This document shows positions 9,885-16,709 of a DNA stretch of 64,000 nt, in pieces. The stretch's first letter is position 1. Every line of letters starts with the position of its first letter. The stretch is from Caldicoprobacter guelmensis (GTDB lineage Bacteria > Bacillota > Clostridia > Caldicoprobacterales > Caldicoprobacteraceae), in contig NZ_JAFBDW010000001.1 of the NCBI RefSeq assembly GCF_016908415.1, positions 434,001-498,000 on the forward strand, written 5' to 3'. The notes under the pieces are model-generated. The model saw only the letters and a list, made by a program, of their open reading frames with translations. It made no database searches and was not told where the DNA came from. The translations under genes and the position numbers were made by a program.

Positions 9885-11255
9885 CTATACATGTTCAGCC
9901 AGCCTATTGCTCTGTATAGGCGGCTTGCCTTCCCTTCCAGCCTTGTATATAGGGGCATAAATTTCAGCATCCCTGATTACACATCCCGCCTTGCCGCCGT
10001 CCCTCATTATCTCGGAGCATTTACCGCAGGCGATGCAACACTTATTAGGCTCTAGCGCACCTTTCTCAATTATGTCCTTGGCAAAATCTGGATAAGCAAA
10101 GGCCAGTCGTCCAAACCCAGCCAATTTGAACCAGCCTTCTTTGAGACAACCGGCTGCTACATAAGGAGCCAGATGCCTCAACCAAGACAGCCCTGACGAC
10201 AATACCACCATATCAGGTACGTTTTCTTGAACCACCCTTGCCACTTCCAGCATCCTTGCAACTCCTACCAAAGGATGTTCGGGCGGAATATAAGGGCCGC
10301 TGTCATAAGGCCTGTTGACATGAGGATTATAATAGGGATTACCACAGGTGATATTGACCATCCTGATGCCTTTACCGCGTAGAATCTTTACCAGCCGTAT
10401 AGGTTCAGTCAAATCTGGCTTTCTGTGATCCTCTTTATCTACACCCCATCCATAAGGATAAGGTATGGCATCGTAGACGTTAAGCCTCAGAGTAACCTCT
10501 ATGGCATCGCCCAAGCGTTGCTTTATTTTATCGACAATATTTATGAGGAATCGAGTCCGGTTTTCAAAACTTCCTCCGTAATTGCCTTCCCTGGTGAAAG
10601 CCGATAGCAGCTCCGAATTCAAATACCTGTGACAACTCTTTATATCCACAGCATCAAAGCCAATTTGACTTGCCAGTTCAGCCGCTTCAACAAACCTGTC
10701 CTCCAGCTCCTGCAGTTGCTCATCCGAAATCACCGGGTAGTCATCAGGGAGATTGCCGTCAAGATATGGGTTTCTGGCAGCAATGATGGGAGCGGGTCTC
10801 CCCTCCGGTTTGCTGTATCGTCCAGAATGGGTAAGCTGAATAACGGTATAAGGACGATAATTAGAGCCAAACTGCGCTTTTGCAGCCTCGATTATGGTAT
10901 CGAGAAGCCGTGCAAAGCCGTCCTTGGTTTGGTGGCACAAGTAAAGCTGCCTTGGATTGGCCCTGCCCTCGGGCACAACGGCAGTAGCTTCAATCCATAT
11001 AAGGCCCGCCCCTCCAGATGCAAAACGGCGGTAACGCCTGAAGGTCAGCTCATCTGGTTCTCCTGCAGTTGTCCCATCACAGCCTTCCATTGGCTGTATT
11101 GCCATGGAATTGGGGATTACCTTGTCTCCCAACTTAACTGATTGCAGCAATGCATCAACATTCGCAGATATCGGCATGGTTAATCCCAGAGTTTTTATCT
11201 TCTTTACCATGTCGTCAATGCTTTTCAGTTGAAACTTCTCATGCTTATCTAACAT
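9885..11255 (-). CDS. NADH:flavin oxidoreductase, old-yellow-enzyme / 2,4-dienoyl-CoA reductase type
   Basis: 456 residues. The TIM-barrel FMN domain carries the family substrate-binding segment QLTHSGRYS. Near the C-terminus is a four-cysteine pattern C-x2-C-x2-C-x11-C (about residues 407-425), matching the position of the 4Fe-4S cluster of FadH/trimethylamine dehydrogenase-type enzymes. The C-terminal FAD/NAD(P)H domain of those enzymes is missing; the protein stops about 30 residues after the last cysteine. Electrons must therefore come from a partner, and the FrdA-like flavoprotein encoded next (250 bases downstream) is a candidate. The family reduces activated C=C or related bonds. This is the first gene of the LacI-controlled cluster; a candidate operator lies about 30 bases before its start. 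Confidence 0.85.
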   Translation of the reverse strand: MLDKHEKFQLKSIDDMVKKIKTLGLTMPISANVDALLQSVKLGDKVIPNSMAIQPMEGCDGTTAGEPDELTFRRYRRFASGGAGLIWIEATAVVPEGRANPRQLYLCHQTKDGFARLLDTIIEAAKAQFGSNYRPYTVIQLTHSGRYSKPEGRPAPIIAARNPYLDGNLPDDYPVISDEQLQELEDRFVEAAELASQIGFDAVDIKSCHRYLNSELLSAFTREGNYGGSFENRTRFLINIVDKIKQRLGDAIEVTLRLNVYDAIPYPYGWGVDKEDHRKPDLTEPIRLVKILRGKGIRMVNITCGNPYYNPHVNRPYDSGPYIPPEHPLVGVARMLEVARVVQENVPDMVVLSSGLSWLRHLAPYVAAGCLKEGWFKLAGFGRLAFAYPDFAKDIIEKGALEPNKCCIACGKCSEIMRDGGKAGCVIRDAEIYAPIYKAGREGKPPIQSNRLAEHV

Positions 11256-11283
11256 TTATTTCCCTCCTATCCTTGCAAAGGTT

Positions 11284-11299
11284 TGTACAATCGTTTGCA
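11284..11299 (-). promoter_or_regulatory. Candidate LacI/cre-type operator
   Basis: On the minus strand the sequence TGCAAACGATTGTACA has the central CG and partly symmetric arms expected of LacI-family operators (four of seven arm positions match). It lies about 30 bases upstream of the OYE-type gene, the first gene of the cluster that contains a LacI regulator. It also resembles a degenerate CcpA cre site. No second copy was seen near the other promoters of the cluster. Confidence 0.3.
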
Positions 11300-11360
11300 T
11301 ACTCAAATATTCGATATCACATTCGTTTTTCCTTTTAAAAAAATAAAAAAGTCAAGAAAT

Positions 11361-12218
11361 TTATTTTATGACCGTCAATCTCCTATCGAAATGGCAGAAA
11401 GCGATAAGCGTTACCCCAACAACCAGTACCAGTCCGGCTATTATATTAAACCTAAAAAGGAAGTGCTCGACAAAAGCTCTCATCACCGATTCAATGGCAT
11501 GAACAGGAAACTTGAGCGATGCAAAGCTTGAGGCCCACTGGAGCATAGTGTCATTAGTTAACAATATCCATTGTACACCCAGTGATAATTCCAGCATTAC
11601 CCCGCCAGCGGCCGCCATGGAGGTCCCTATCCAAATCAGCGATTGTTTTATACCCTTGGCTATCATAACCAAAATTCCAGCTAAGGCAAAAAATACAGCA
11701 ATGGCTCCCCACGACAGCCATTTAAAAGCCCTTATAATTTGACGGACAACCCAGAAAAATTCCACTGATAGAATATCCTGAAAGCGCACACGTTCAGGTA
11801 TTGGGCCGAACCAATAACTGATTATCTTATCTTTGTTTTGACGCTGCACTTCATTCATATAATCACTCAAACGGTCAAATAATTTGTAAATCGGTATAAC
11901 AGGTAGCTGATCGCTTTGCCCTTTTAAAAATTTAAACAGGTGCCCCCCTAAAACCAATACTTCATCCCGAAGCCAGTCCTCAGTCATGGCCTTTTCAAGA
12001 TGGGGAAGCGCTTCATGGCCATTGGGCAACTCAGCATTTACCCTGTTAAAAATCCATTGCCTCACCTGTCCATAGAACTGAGTTTTTTGGAAAACCTCGT
12101 CGTAAAATTCCAGACACAAAAAGGTCATATCAAATCCCACAACGAGGCCAATAACCACCAGATTTAATGCCAATATACCGATAAGAGCGGCAATCAACAC
12201 AACCTGTACCGTCTTCAT
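11361..12218 (-). CDS. Unrecognised membrane protein (four predicted membrane segments)
   Basis: 285 residues. Visible structure: one N-terminal hydrophobic segment (about 5-30), a polar region of about 120 residues, then three hydrophobic segments near 165-190, 195-220 and 250-272. This plan resembles DUF1461-type membrane proteins, but I cannot confirm the family. The start has GAGGT about 9 bases upstream. It lies between the sugar-isomerase-like gene and the OYE-type gene on the same strand, with 105 bases to the latter. No catalytic motif is visible and no function is assigned. Confidence 0.7.
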   Translation of the reverse strand: MKTVQVVLIAALIGILALNLVVIGLVVGFDMTFLCLEFYDEVFQKTQFYGQVRQWIFNRVNAELPNGHEALPHLEKAMTEDWLRDEVLVLGGHLFKFLKGQSDQLPVIPIYKLFDRLSDYMNEVQRQNKDKIISYWFGPIPERVRFQDILSVEFFWVVRQIIRAFKWLSWGAIAVFFALAGILVMIAKGIKQSLIWIGTSMAAAGGVMLELSLGVQWILLTNDTMLQWASSFASLKFPVHAIESVMRAFVEHFLFRFNIIAGLVLVVGVTLIAFCHFDRRLTVIK

Positions 12219-12389
12219 TATTCTATCTACCTCATTTTTTATTTTAAATTAAGCTGGCCTAACCAGACTGTAATTTTCCACAATTGCATATAAGATGAAG
12301 ATGAAAATAAACAGTTTCTCCTCCACAAATAATCCGAATGCTCTATCACAAATTATCTACCTTCATTATCTCAAAGAACAAAAATCGCT

Positions 12390-13193
12390 TCAACTCAGCA
12401 TACCTTTGATGGCGTTTATGAAATGAGGAAAAACTATGCCCGGCTCTTCTAAGTCATAATACCATCGTTTAAGCCATTCCAAAGAGATATACCCTGTATA
12501 ACCGTCCTGCATAAGGAGGTCCATTGCTTCTTTTATTGGAATATCACCCTCACCTATTAGGCAGTACCTAACGCCGCCTTTCTCTAACCTCGAATCCTTT
12601 ACATGGACATGGCGTATATATTTTTTTAGCCTGTTATATGTTAAAAACACTGACTCGCCCATAAACCTGTAAGGATGATGAATATCCCACAACACGCCGA
12701 TGTATGGATGCTGGAGCTCTTCCATCGTCTTTAACATCACATTCGAATTTGCAAACACCCCATTAGTTTCAAGCAACACTATTACGCCTTTTGTGGATGC
12801 ATAGTCTCCCAACTTCTTGAGCATCGCTACAACCTGTTTTACATCTACAGGTACTTTAGGCCAGGGGTTGCTATCCCCTAATACCCTTATAAATCGAGCG
12901 TTTAACTGGCTGGCCAGGTCGATATATTCCATACCCTCCTTAATGTATGTCTCCGTGTCTTTTTCATGAAGGTAGCAAGAAGAGGTAATGCATGAGATTT
13001 CAAGCCCTTTATCCTCCAATTGACGTTTTGATGCCTGTATGTGTTCAGGTAGAAACGGCTTAGCCTTGGGTACATAAATCTCATTGCCCAAACCTCTCAG
13101 CTCTATGCCATCATAGCCCAGATCCTTGGCTGCCACCAGAATCTCTTCCCACGACCAGTCCGGACATCCCAAAGTTGAAAAGCATACCTTCAT
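12390..13193 (-). CDS. Sugar phosphate isomerase/epimerase (xylose isomerase-like TIM barrel)
   Basis: 267 residues from the ATG at 13193. AGGAGG sits 6 bases upstream and lies inside the longer open frame, which makes the ATG at 13211 unlikely. The AP-endonuclease-2/IolE-type barrel is recognisable from MKVCFSTLGCPDWSW at the start, GYDGIELRG, VLLETNGVF, GVLWDIHHPY, HVHVKDSR and GYISLEWLKRW. The acidic and histidine residues in these strands (Glu in LLETNG, Asp-His in WDIHHP, His in HVKD, Glu in SLEW) are the usual metal ligands. The substrate is unknown; relatives isomerise or epimerise sugars and inosose-type keto-sugars, and some cleave 3-keto-glycosides. It is separated from the next gene downstream by 170 bases. 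Confidence 0.85.
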   Translation of the reverse strand: MKVCFSTLGCPDWSWEEILVAAKDLGYDGIELRGLGNEIYVPKAKPFLPEHIQASKRQLEDKGLEISCITSSCYLHEKDTETYIKEGMEYIDLASQLNARFIRVLGDSNPWPKVPVDVKQVVAMLKKLGDYASTKGVIVLLETNGVFANSNVMLKTMEELQHPYIGVLWDIHHPYRFMGESVFLTYNRLKKYIRHVHVKDSRLEKGGVRYCLIGEGDIPIKEAMDLLMQDGYTGYISLEWLKRWYYDLEEPGIVFPHFINAIKGMLS

Positions 13194-13319
13194 AAAATTC
13201 CTCCTGTTCATTCACGTCTTTTTTAATTATTTTATCACGCACTAGCTTATGTTGAAACTTCTTTTTTTCAAAAGTAAAGCATAGGATAAAAGTGAAAACC
13301 TGTTGGGGAGATGGTATTG

Positions 13320-13763
13320 ATGAGAACTTTAAATTATACAATGATCCTTACAATGCTATTTTTCTTTATCTTTTCGATCGGATGCAGCGCCAAACCGTCC
13401 CTCGATTTGGATGTATACCATCCCAATGATACTGACAACGATGAAGCCCACGAGGGGTACTCAGCCATAATATTTATGACCGATCTGGAAATCATAAAAA
13501 AGGCCACCGATTACCTTAAAAAATGTGGCGAAAAAGTAGCTTTTGAAGAAACCGAGATATCCTTTCACCATTGCGATGCCGAGACGGTAATATGCACCGA
13601 CCCAAAAGGCAGCCGCATAACTTACAAGGGGGATTATTTGAAAATAGTATTTTATCCTCCTAAAAAACCGTTAAACCCCGAATACAACAAGAGCTTTACA
13701 GTATACTTAGATCAAGACGGAGATGTATTAGGATATGTTAGCCAAATTTTTCAAAGTGATTGA
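13320..13763 (+). CDS. Small predicted lipoprotein of unknown function
   Basis: 147 residues. A signal peptide ends in the lipobox FSIGC, so the mature protein should be lipid-anchored outside the membrane. Start taken as the ATG at 13320 because GGGGAG is 9 bases upstream; the ATG at 13311 touches that site and is unlikely. The mature part is acidic with a helix around DLEIIKKATDYLKK, then short beta-strand-like stretches (RITYKGDYLKIVFYP, FTVYLDQDGDVLGYV). I do not recognise the family. It is convergent with the minus-strand gene at 13798 and 34 bases separate them. Confidence 0.7.
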   Translation: MRTLNYTMILTMLFFFIFSIGCSAKPSLDLDVYHPNDTDNDEAHEGYSAIIFMTDLEIIKKATDYLKKCGEKVAFEETEISFHHCDAETVICTDPKGSRITYKGDYLKIVFYPPKKPLNPEYNKSFTVYLDQDGDVLGYVSQIFQSD

Positions 13764-13797
13764 AATAAAAAAGAGGAGCATCCCGCCCTTCAATTTT

Positions 13798-14259
13798 TTA
13801 GATGTCAGGCCCACTCAAGACGTCTATAACAAAATTCTGAAAAACTTTAAACTCATACTTTTGCCCCACCTGTAAACTAGGCAAAGGCTTATTGGCATCT
13901 ATTAGCAACATCTGTTCCACCCCGTCATTGTCAATCAAAACTTCGTAATAGTAGAGCTTGTTGTCTTTGTAAACAGGCTGGCTTCCAACCCTTTTTACTA
14001 CACCTGTTTCAACTCTTTGCCGTCCGGTAAACATATCGCTTAAGAATCTATAATATGCTAGAATTTGACTGCCGTATACGCCCCAGATAAATATATCAAG
14101 GCATATTCCAACCAACAATATTATCATGCCTACAGTATTGCTGACTGTATTGGCCAATATAATGGAAATAACCAAAAAGGCAATCAAAACAGCACCAAGC
14201 AAAATGATTATGCGCTTCAATTGTTTTCCCGTTTGCTGCAAATCCCCCTGGCTATACAT
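13798..14259 (-). CDS. Small membrane protein of unknown function
   Basis: 153 residues with two hydrophobic segments (about 17-37 and 43-64) followed by a soluble C-terminal domain of about 85 residues rich in beta-strand-like sequence (VETGVVKRVGSQPVYKDN, YYYEVLIDNDG, YEFKVF). The arrangement suggests a membrane anchor with a cytoplasmic small beta domain. GAGGGAGGAG is directly upstream of the start. No family recognised; monocistronic by its surroundings. Confidence 0.7.
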   Translation of the reverse strand: MYSQGDLQQTGKQLKRIIILLGAVLIAFLVISIILANTVSNTVGMIILLVGICLDIFIWGVYGSQILAYYRFLSDMFTGRQRVETGVVKRVGSQPVYKDNKLYYYEVLIDNDGVEQMLLIDANKPLPSLQVGQKYEFKVFQNFVIDVLSGPDI

Positions 14260-14435
14260 AGGAGCTCCTCCCTCTCAATAGGATTTTTACTCCACTGCAT
14301 CAAAAATCATTGCAGGGCATCACAATCAGTTTATCAGAAATTGCCCACAGAAAAGTTTCTCATCTAAAATTATATCATATCGAATTGCGTATTTGTACTA
14401 TCTATGCTTGAATTTAAAAGCTATCTTTAAGCACA

Positions 14436-14468
14436 AAAACAAAAGGGAGGCTTTTCCCCTCCCTCTCA
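14436..14468 (-). terminator. Terminator after tRNA-Val
   Basis: On the minus strand GGGAGGGG, a short A-rich loop, then CCTCCC is followed by TTTTGTTTTTG. It lies just past the CCA end of the tRNA gene. Confidence 0.75.
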
Positions 14469-14471
14469 TTT

Positions 14472-14547
14472 TGGTGGGGCGTACAGGACTCGAACCTGTA
14501 GCTTCCACCACGTCAAGATGGCACTCTGCCAGTTGAGTTAACGCCCC
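14472..14547 (-). tRNA. tRNA-Val (anticodon GAC)
   Basis: The minus strand folds as a full cloverleaf: acceptor GGGGCGT with ACGCCCC, a D arm ACTC..GAGT, an anticodon stem CCATC/GGTGG with loop TTGACGT giving anticodon GAC, and a T arm ACAGG/CCTGT with TTCGAGT. The discriminator is A and the CCA end is encoded. 76 nt. Confidence 0.96.
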
Positions 14548-14755
14548 GTATTTCACCACGCACTAATAATATTAGCCCATCTTGGATAAATTGTCAAGCG
14601 GTATTTTTTCCTTTACCATACATAAGCACAGCAACGCCCAATATTTCAAAAATGAAGATGAATTACCTCCAAAAATGTGGTAAAATATCACACAAAGCCC
14701 CTGCCTTCAACTTGACGACTTGTACATATTTTTAAATGTCAGGAAGTGATTAGAA

Positions 14756-15481
14756 ATGTACATTAACCAGCTTGAAAAGCGTCAAACTGCCAATAATTGT
14801 ATTCAAATGGTGTTTTTAGGGATGGTCCCTTATGAGGAAGGATTGACCATCCAAGAAAAGCTTGTTGCTCTCAGACAGAAAGAAAAAATCGAAGACGTGT
14901 TGTTACTGTTAGAACATCCACCTGTAATAACTGTTGGGAGACGAGGAAAGCAATCCAATATATTGCTTTCTCCTGATGAATTAACTGCTCGCGGTGTAAA
15001 AGTGTATTATGTTGATCGTGGAGGGGATGTAACATACCATGGCCCCGGTCAAATCGTGGGCTATCCCATTTTAAATTTAAAGCAGTATGGAAAGGATATA
15101 AGAAGTTTTGTTTGGAACGTAGAAGAAGTCTTTATACAACTCCTGAAAAAAGAATACGGCATTGCAGCTGGAAGAAACCTAGAATATAGAGGCGTATGGG
15201 TAAAGGATGAAAAAATAACATCAATTGGATTTGCTATTAAACAGTGGGTAACCAAACATGGATTCGCTTTTAACGTAAATACCAATTTAGAACATTTTAA
15301 ATGGATACATCCCTGTGGCATAACAGATTGCAGCATGACCTCTTTAGAGAAGATTCTGGGTTACAAGCAAGATATGACCAAGGTCATGCGGCAAGTGGCC
15401 TCATACTTTGGGGAAATATTCCAAACTGACTACCGATTTGTTGACAAGCACGAATTGGACAATTGGTTAAAGGAGGCTTAA
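14756..15481 (+). CDS. lipB: Octanoyltransferase LipB
   Basis: 241 residues. Transfers the octanoyl group from octanoyl-ACP to lipoyl domains, the first step of lipoate synthesis, in the cytoplasm. Diagnostic segments are DRGGDVTYHGPGQIVGYP (residues 87-104), Lys153 in DEKITSIG and Cys187 in HPCGI, the catalytic Lys/Cys pair. The start has AGGAAGTGAT about 5-14 bases upstream. lipA follows with three bases between stop and start, so the two are one operon. The presence of lipB plus lipA implies de novo lipoylation, presumably for glycine cleavage or a 2-oxoacid dehydrogenase encoded elsewhere. Confidence 0.96.
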   Translation: MYINQLEKRQTANNCIQMVFLGMVPYEEGLTIQEKLVALRQKEKIEDVLLLLEHPPVITVGRRGKQSNILLSPDELTARGVKVYYVDRGGDVTYHGPGQIVGYPILNLKQYGKDIRSFVWNVEEVFIQLLKKEYGIAAGRNLEYRGVWVKDEKITSIGFAIKQWVTKHGFAFNVNTNLEHFKWIHPCGITDCSMTSLEKILGYKQDMTKVMRQVASYFGEIFQTDYRFVDKHELDNWLKEA

Positions 15482-15484
15482 AAT

Positions 15485-16345
15485 ATGCACTCAAGAAAAC
15501 CCGAGTGGTTGCGAATCCGCGTTCAGAGCGGGCATCAGCGCAACCAGGTAAAAAAGCTGCTTAATTCACTTTCCCTTCACACAGTATGTGAGGAAGCCAA
15601 TTGCCCCAACCTCATGGAATGCTTCAGCAAAGGAACAGCCACCTTTATGATTCTGGGAAATATATGTACCAGGAATTGCACCTTTTGCAATGTACGCAAA
15701 GGACATGTTCAACCAGTAGACCCACAGGAACCTATGCGTATTGCTCAGGCTGTTAGCGCACTACAGATTAAACATGCTGTAATAACCTCTGTCACTAGGG
15801 ACGATTTGCCTGATGGTGGGGCCTCTCATTTCGCAGAAGTAGTAGAACAAGTCAAAAAATTATGTCCGGAAGTAACGGTGGAAGTCTTAATTCCCGATTT
15901 TCAGGGAAATTTAGAAGCTTTAGAAAAAGTAGTAAAAGCGGGACCAGAAGTTGTTAGCCATAATATAGAAACGGTGCCGAGGCTTTATCCTTACGTACGC
16001 CCTCAAGCATCCTATCACCGTTCTCTTAATCTTTTGAAGAATGTGAAAAAAATTGATCATGGGATTTTTACCAAATCCGGCCTTATGGTAGGGTTGGGCG
16101 AAAAATTCGAAGAAGTGGTGGCTGTGATGAAAGATTTGCGAAATTGTGGTTGTGATTTTTTAACCATCGGCCAGTACCTGGCACCTTCACCATTTCACCA
16201 TCCTGTTGTCGAATATATTCACCCTAACATTTTTGAAGAATACAAGCACATAGCTCTAGAAATGGGGTTTCTATTTGTAGCCGCCGGACCCTTAGTAAGG
16301 AGTTCCTACCATGCTGAAAAGGCCCTGGAATTAACCGATATTTAA
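15485..16345 (+). CDS. lipA: Lipoyl synthase LipA (radical SAM)
   Basis: 286 residues. Inserts two sulfur atoms into protein-bound octanoyl chains. The auxiliary 4Fe-4S cysteines are Cys35, Cys40 and Cys46 (C-x4-C-x5-C) and the radical SAM cluster cysteines are Cys61, Cys65 and Cys68 (C-x3-C-x2-C). The C-terminal RSSYHAEKA, whose serine ligates the auxiliary cluster, is present, so the protein is complete. The AGGAGG site lies at the end of lipB. Confidence 0.97.
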   Translation: MHSRKPEWLRIRVQSGHQRNQVKKLLNSLSLHTVCEEANCPNLMECFSKGTATFMILGNICTRNCTFCNVRKGHVQPVDPQEPMRIAQAVSALQIKHAVITSVTRDDLPDGGASHFAEVVEQVKKLCPEVTVEVLIPDFQGNLEALEKVVKAGPEVVSHNIETVPRLYPYVRPQASYHRSLNLLKNVKKIDHGIFTKSGLMVGLGEKFEEVVAVMKDLRNCGCDFLTIGQYLAPSPFHHPVVEYIHPNIFEEYKHIALEMGFLFVAAGPLVRSSYHAEKALELTDI

Positions 16346-16709
16346 CTTTATGGAAAGCTTTCTTTTAACAAACGTTTTATTTTTTTATAATTAACAAGGA
16401 AGAGGTTCATTAAACAATAATTAACTTAGATAGTACTGGTATATAGTGCAAAAAATATAATCACGTTATACCCTAGTTATAGGGCGTAATTTGTATTCAC
16501 CCAAGTACCCAGAAGTGAAAGATCAAGAGGAGCCTTCGACGTTTTAGTCAAAGGCCCCTCAAAAGGACTCGCCACTTAAGGCATGAGCGCCTGGATATGC
16601 TTAAAAGCAATATCCTGTGGCAAGTCCTTGTAGTCTTATTATATGCAGCAAAACAGGAAATAAACATGGCAATATTTGTAGATTTTAAAGGGTTATAATC
16701 GTACACATT
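16346..16709 (+). other. Structured intergenic region with nested inverted repeats
   Basis: No gene is visible in these 364 bases, but three structures are. (1) 16471-16484: CCCTA-gtta-TAGGG, extended outward by ACG/CGT around a TTATA bulge. (2) 16526-16560: GAGGAGCCTTCGAC pairing with GTCAAAGGCCCCTC, two mismatches. (3) 16563-16629: an outer 13-position stem AAGGACTcGCCAC / GTGGCaAGTCCTT with one mismatch, enclosing GGC..GCC and GGATATGCTT..AAGCaATATCC arms, i.e. a three-way-junction shape. Structure 2 may serve as a terminator for lipA or the rhamnosidase gene, but it has no long T run. The rest could be a structured RNA or a remnant of a non-autonomous mobile element. Confidence 0.6.
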
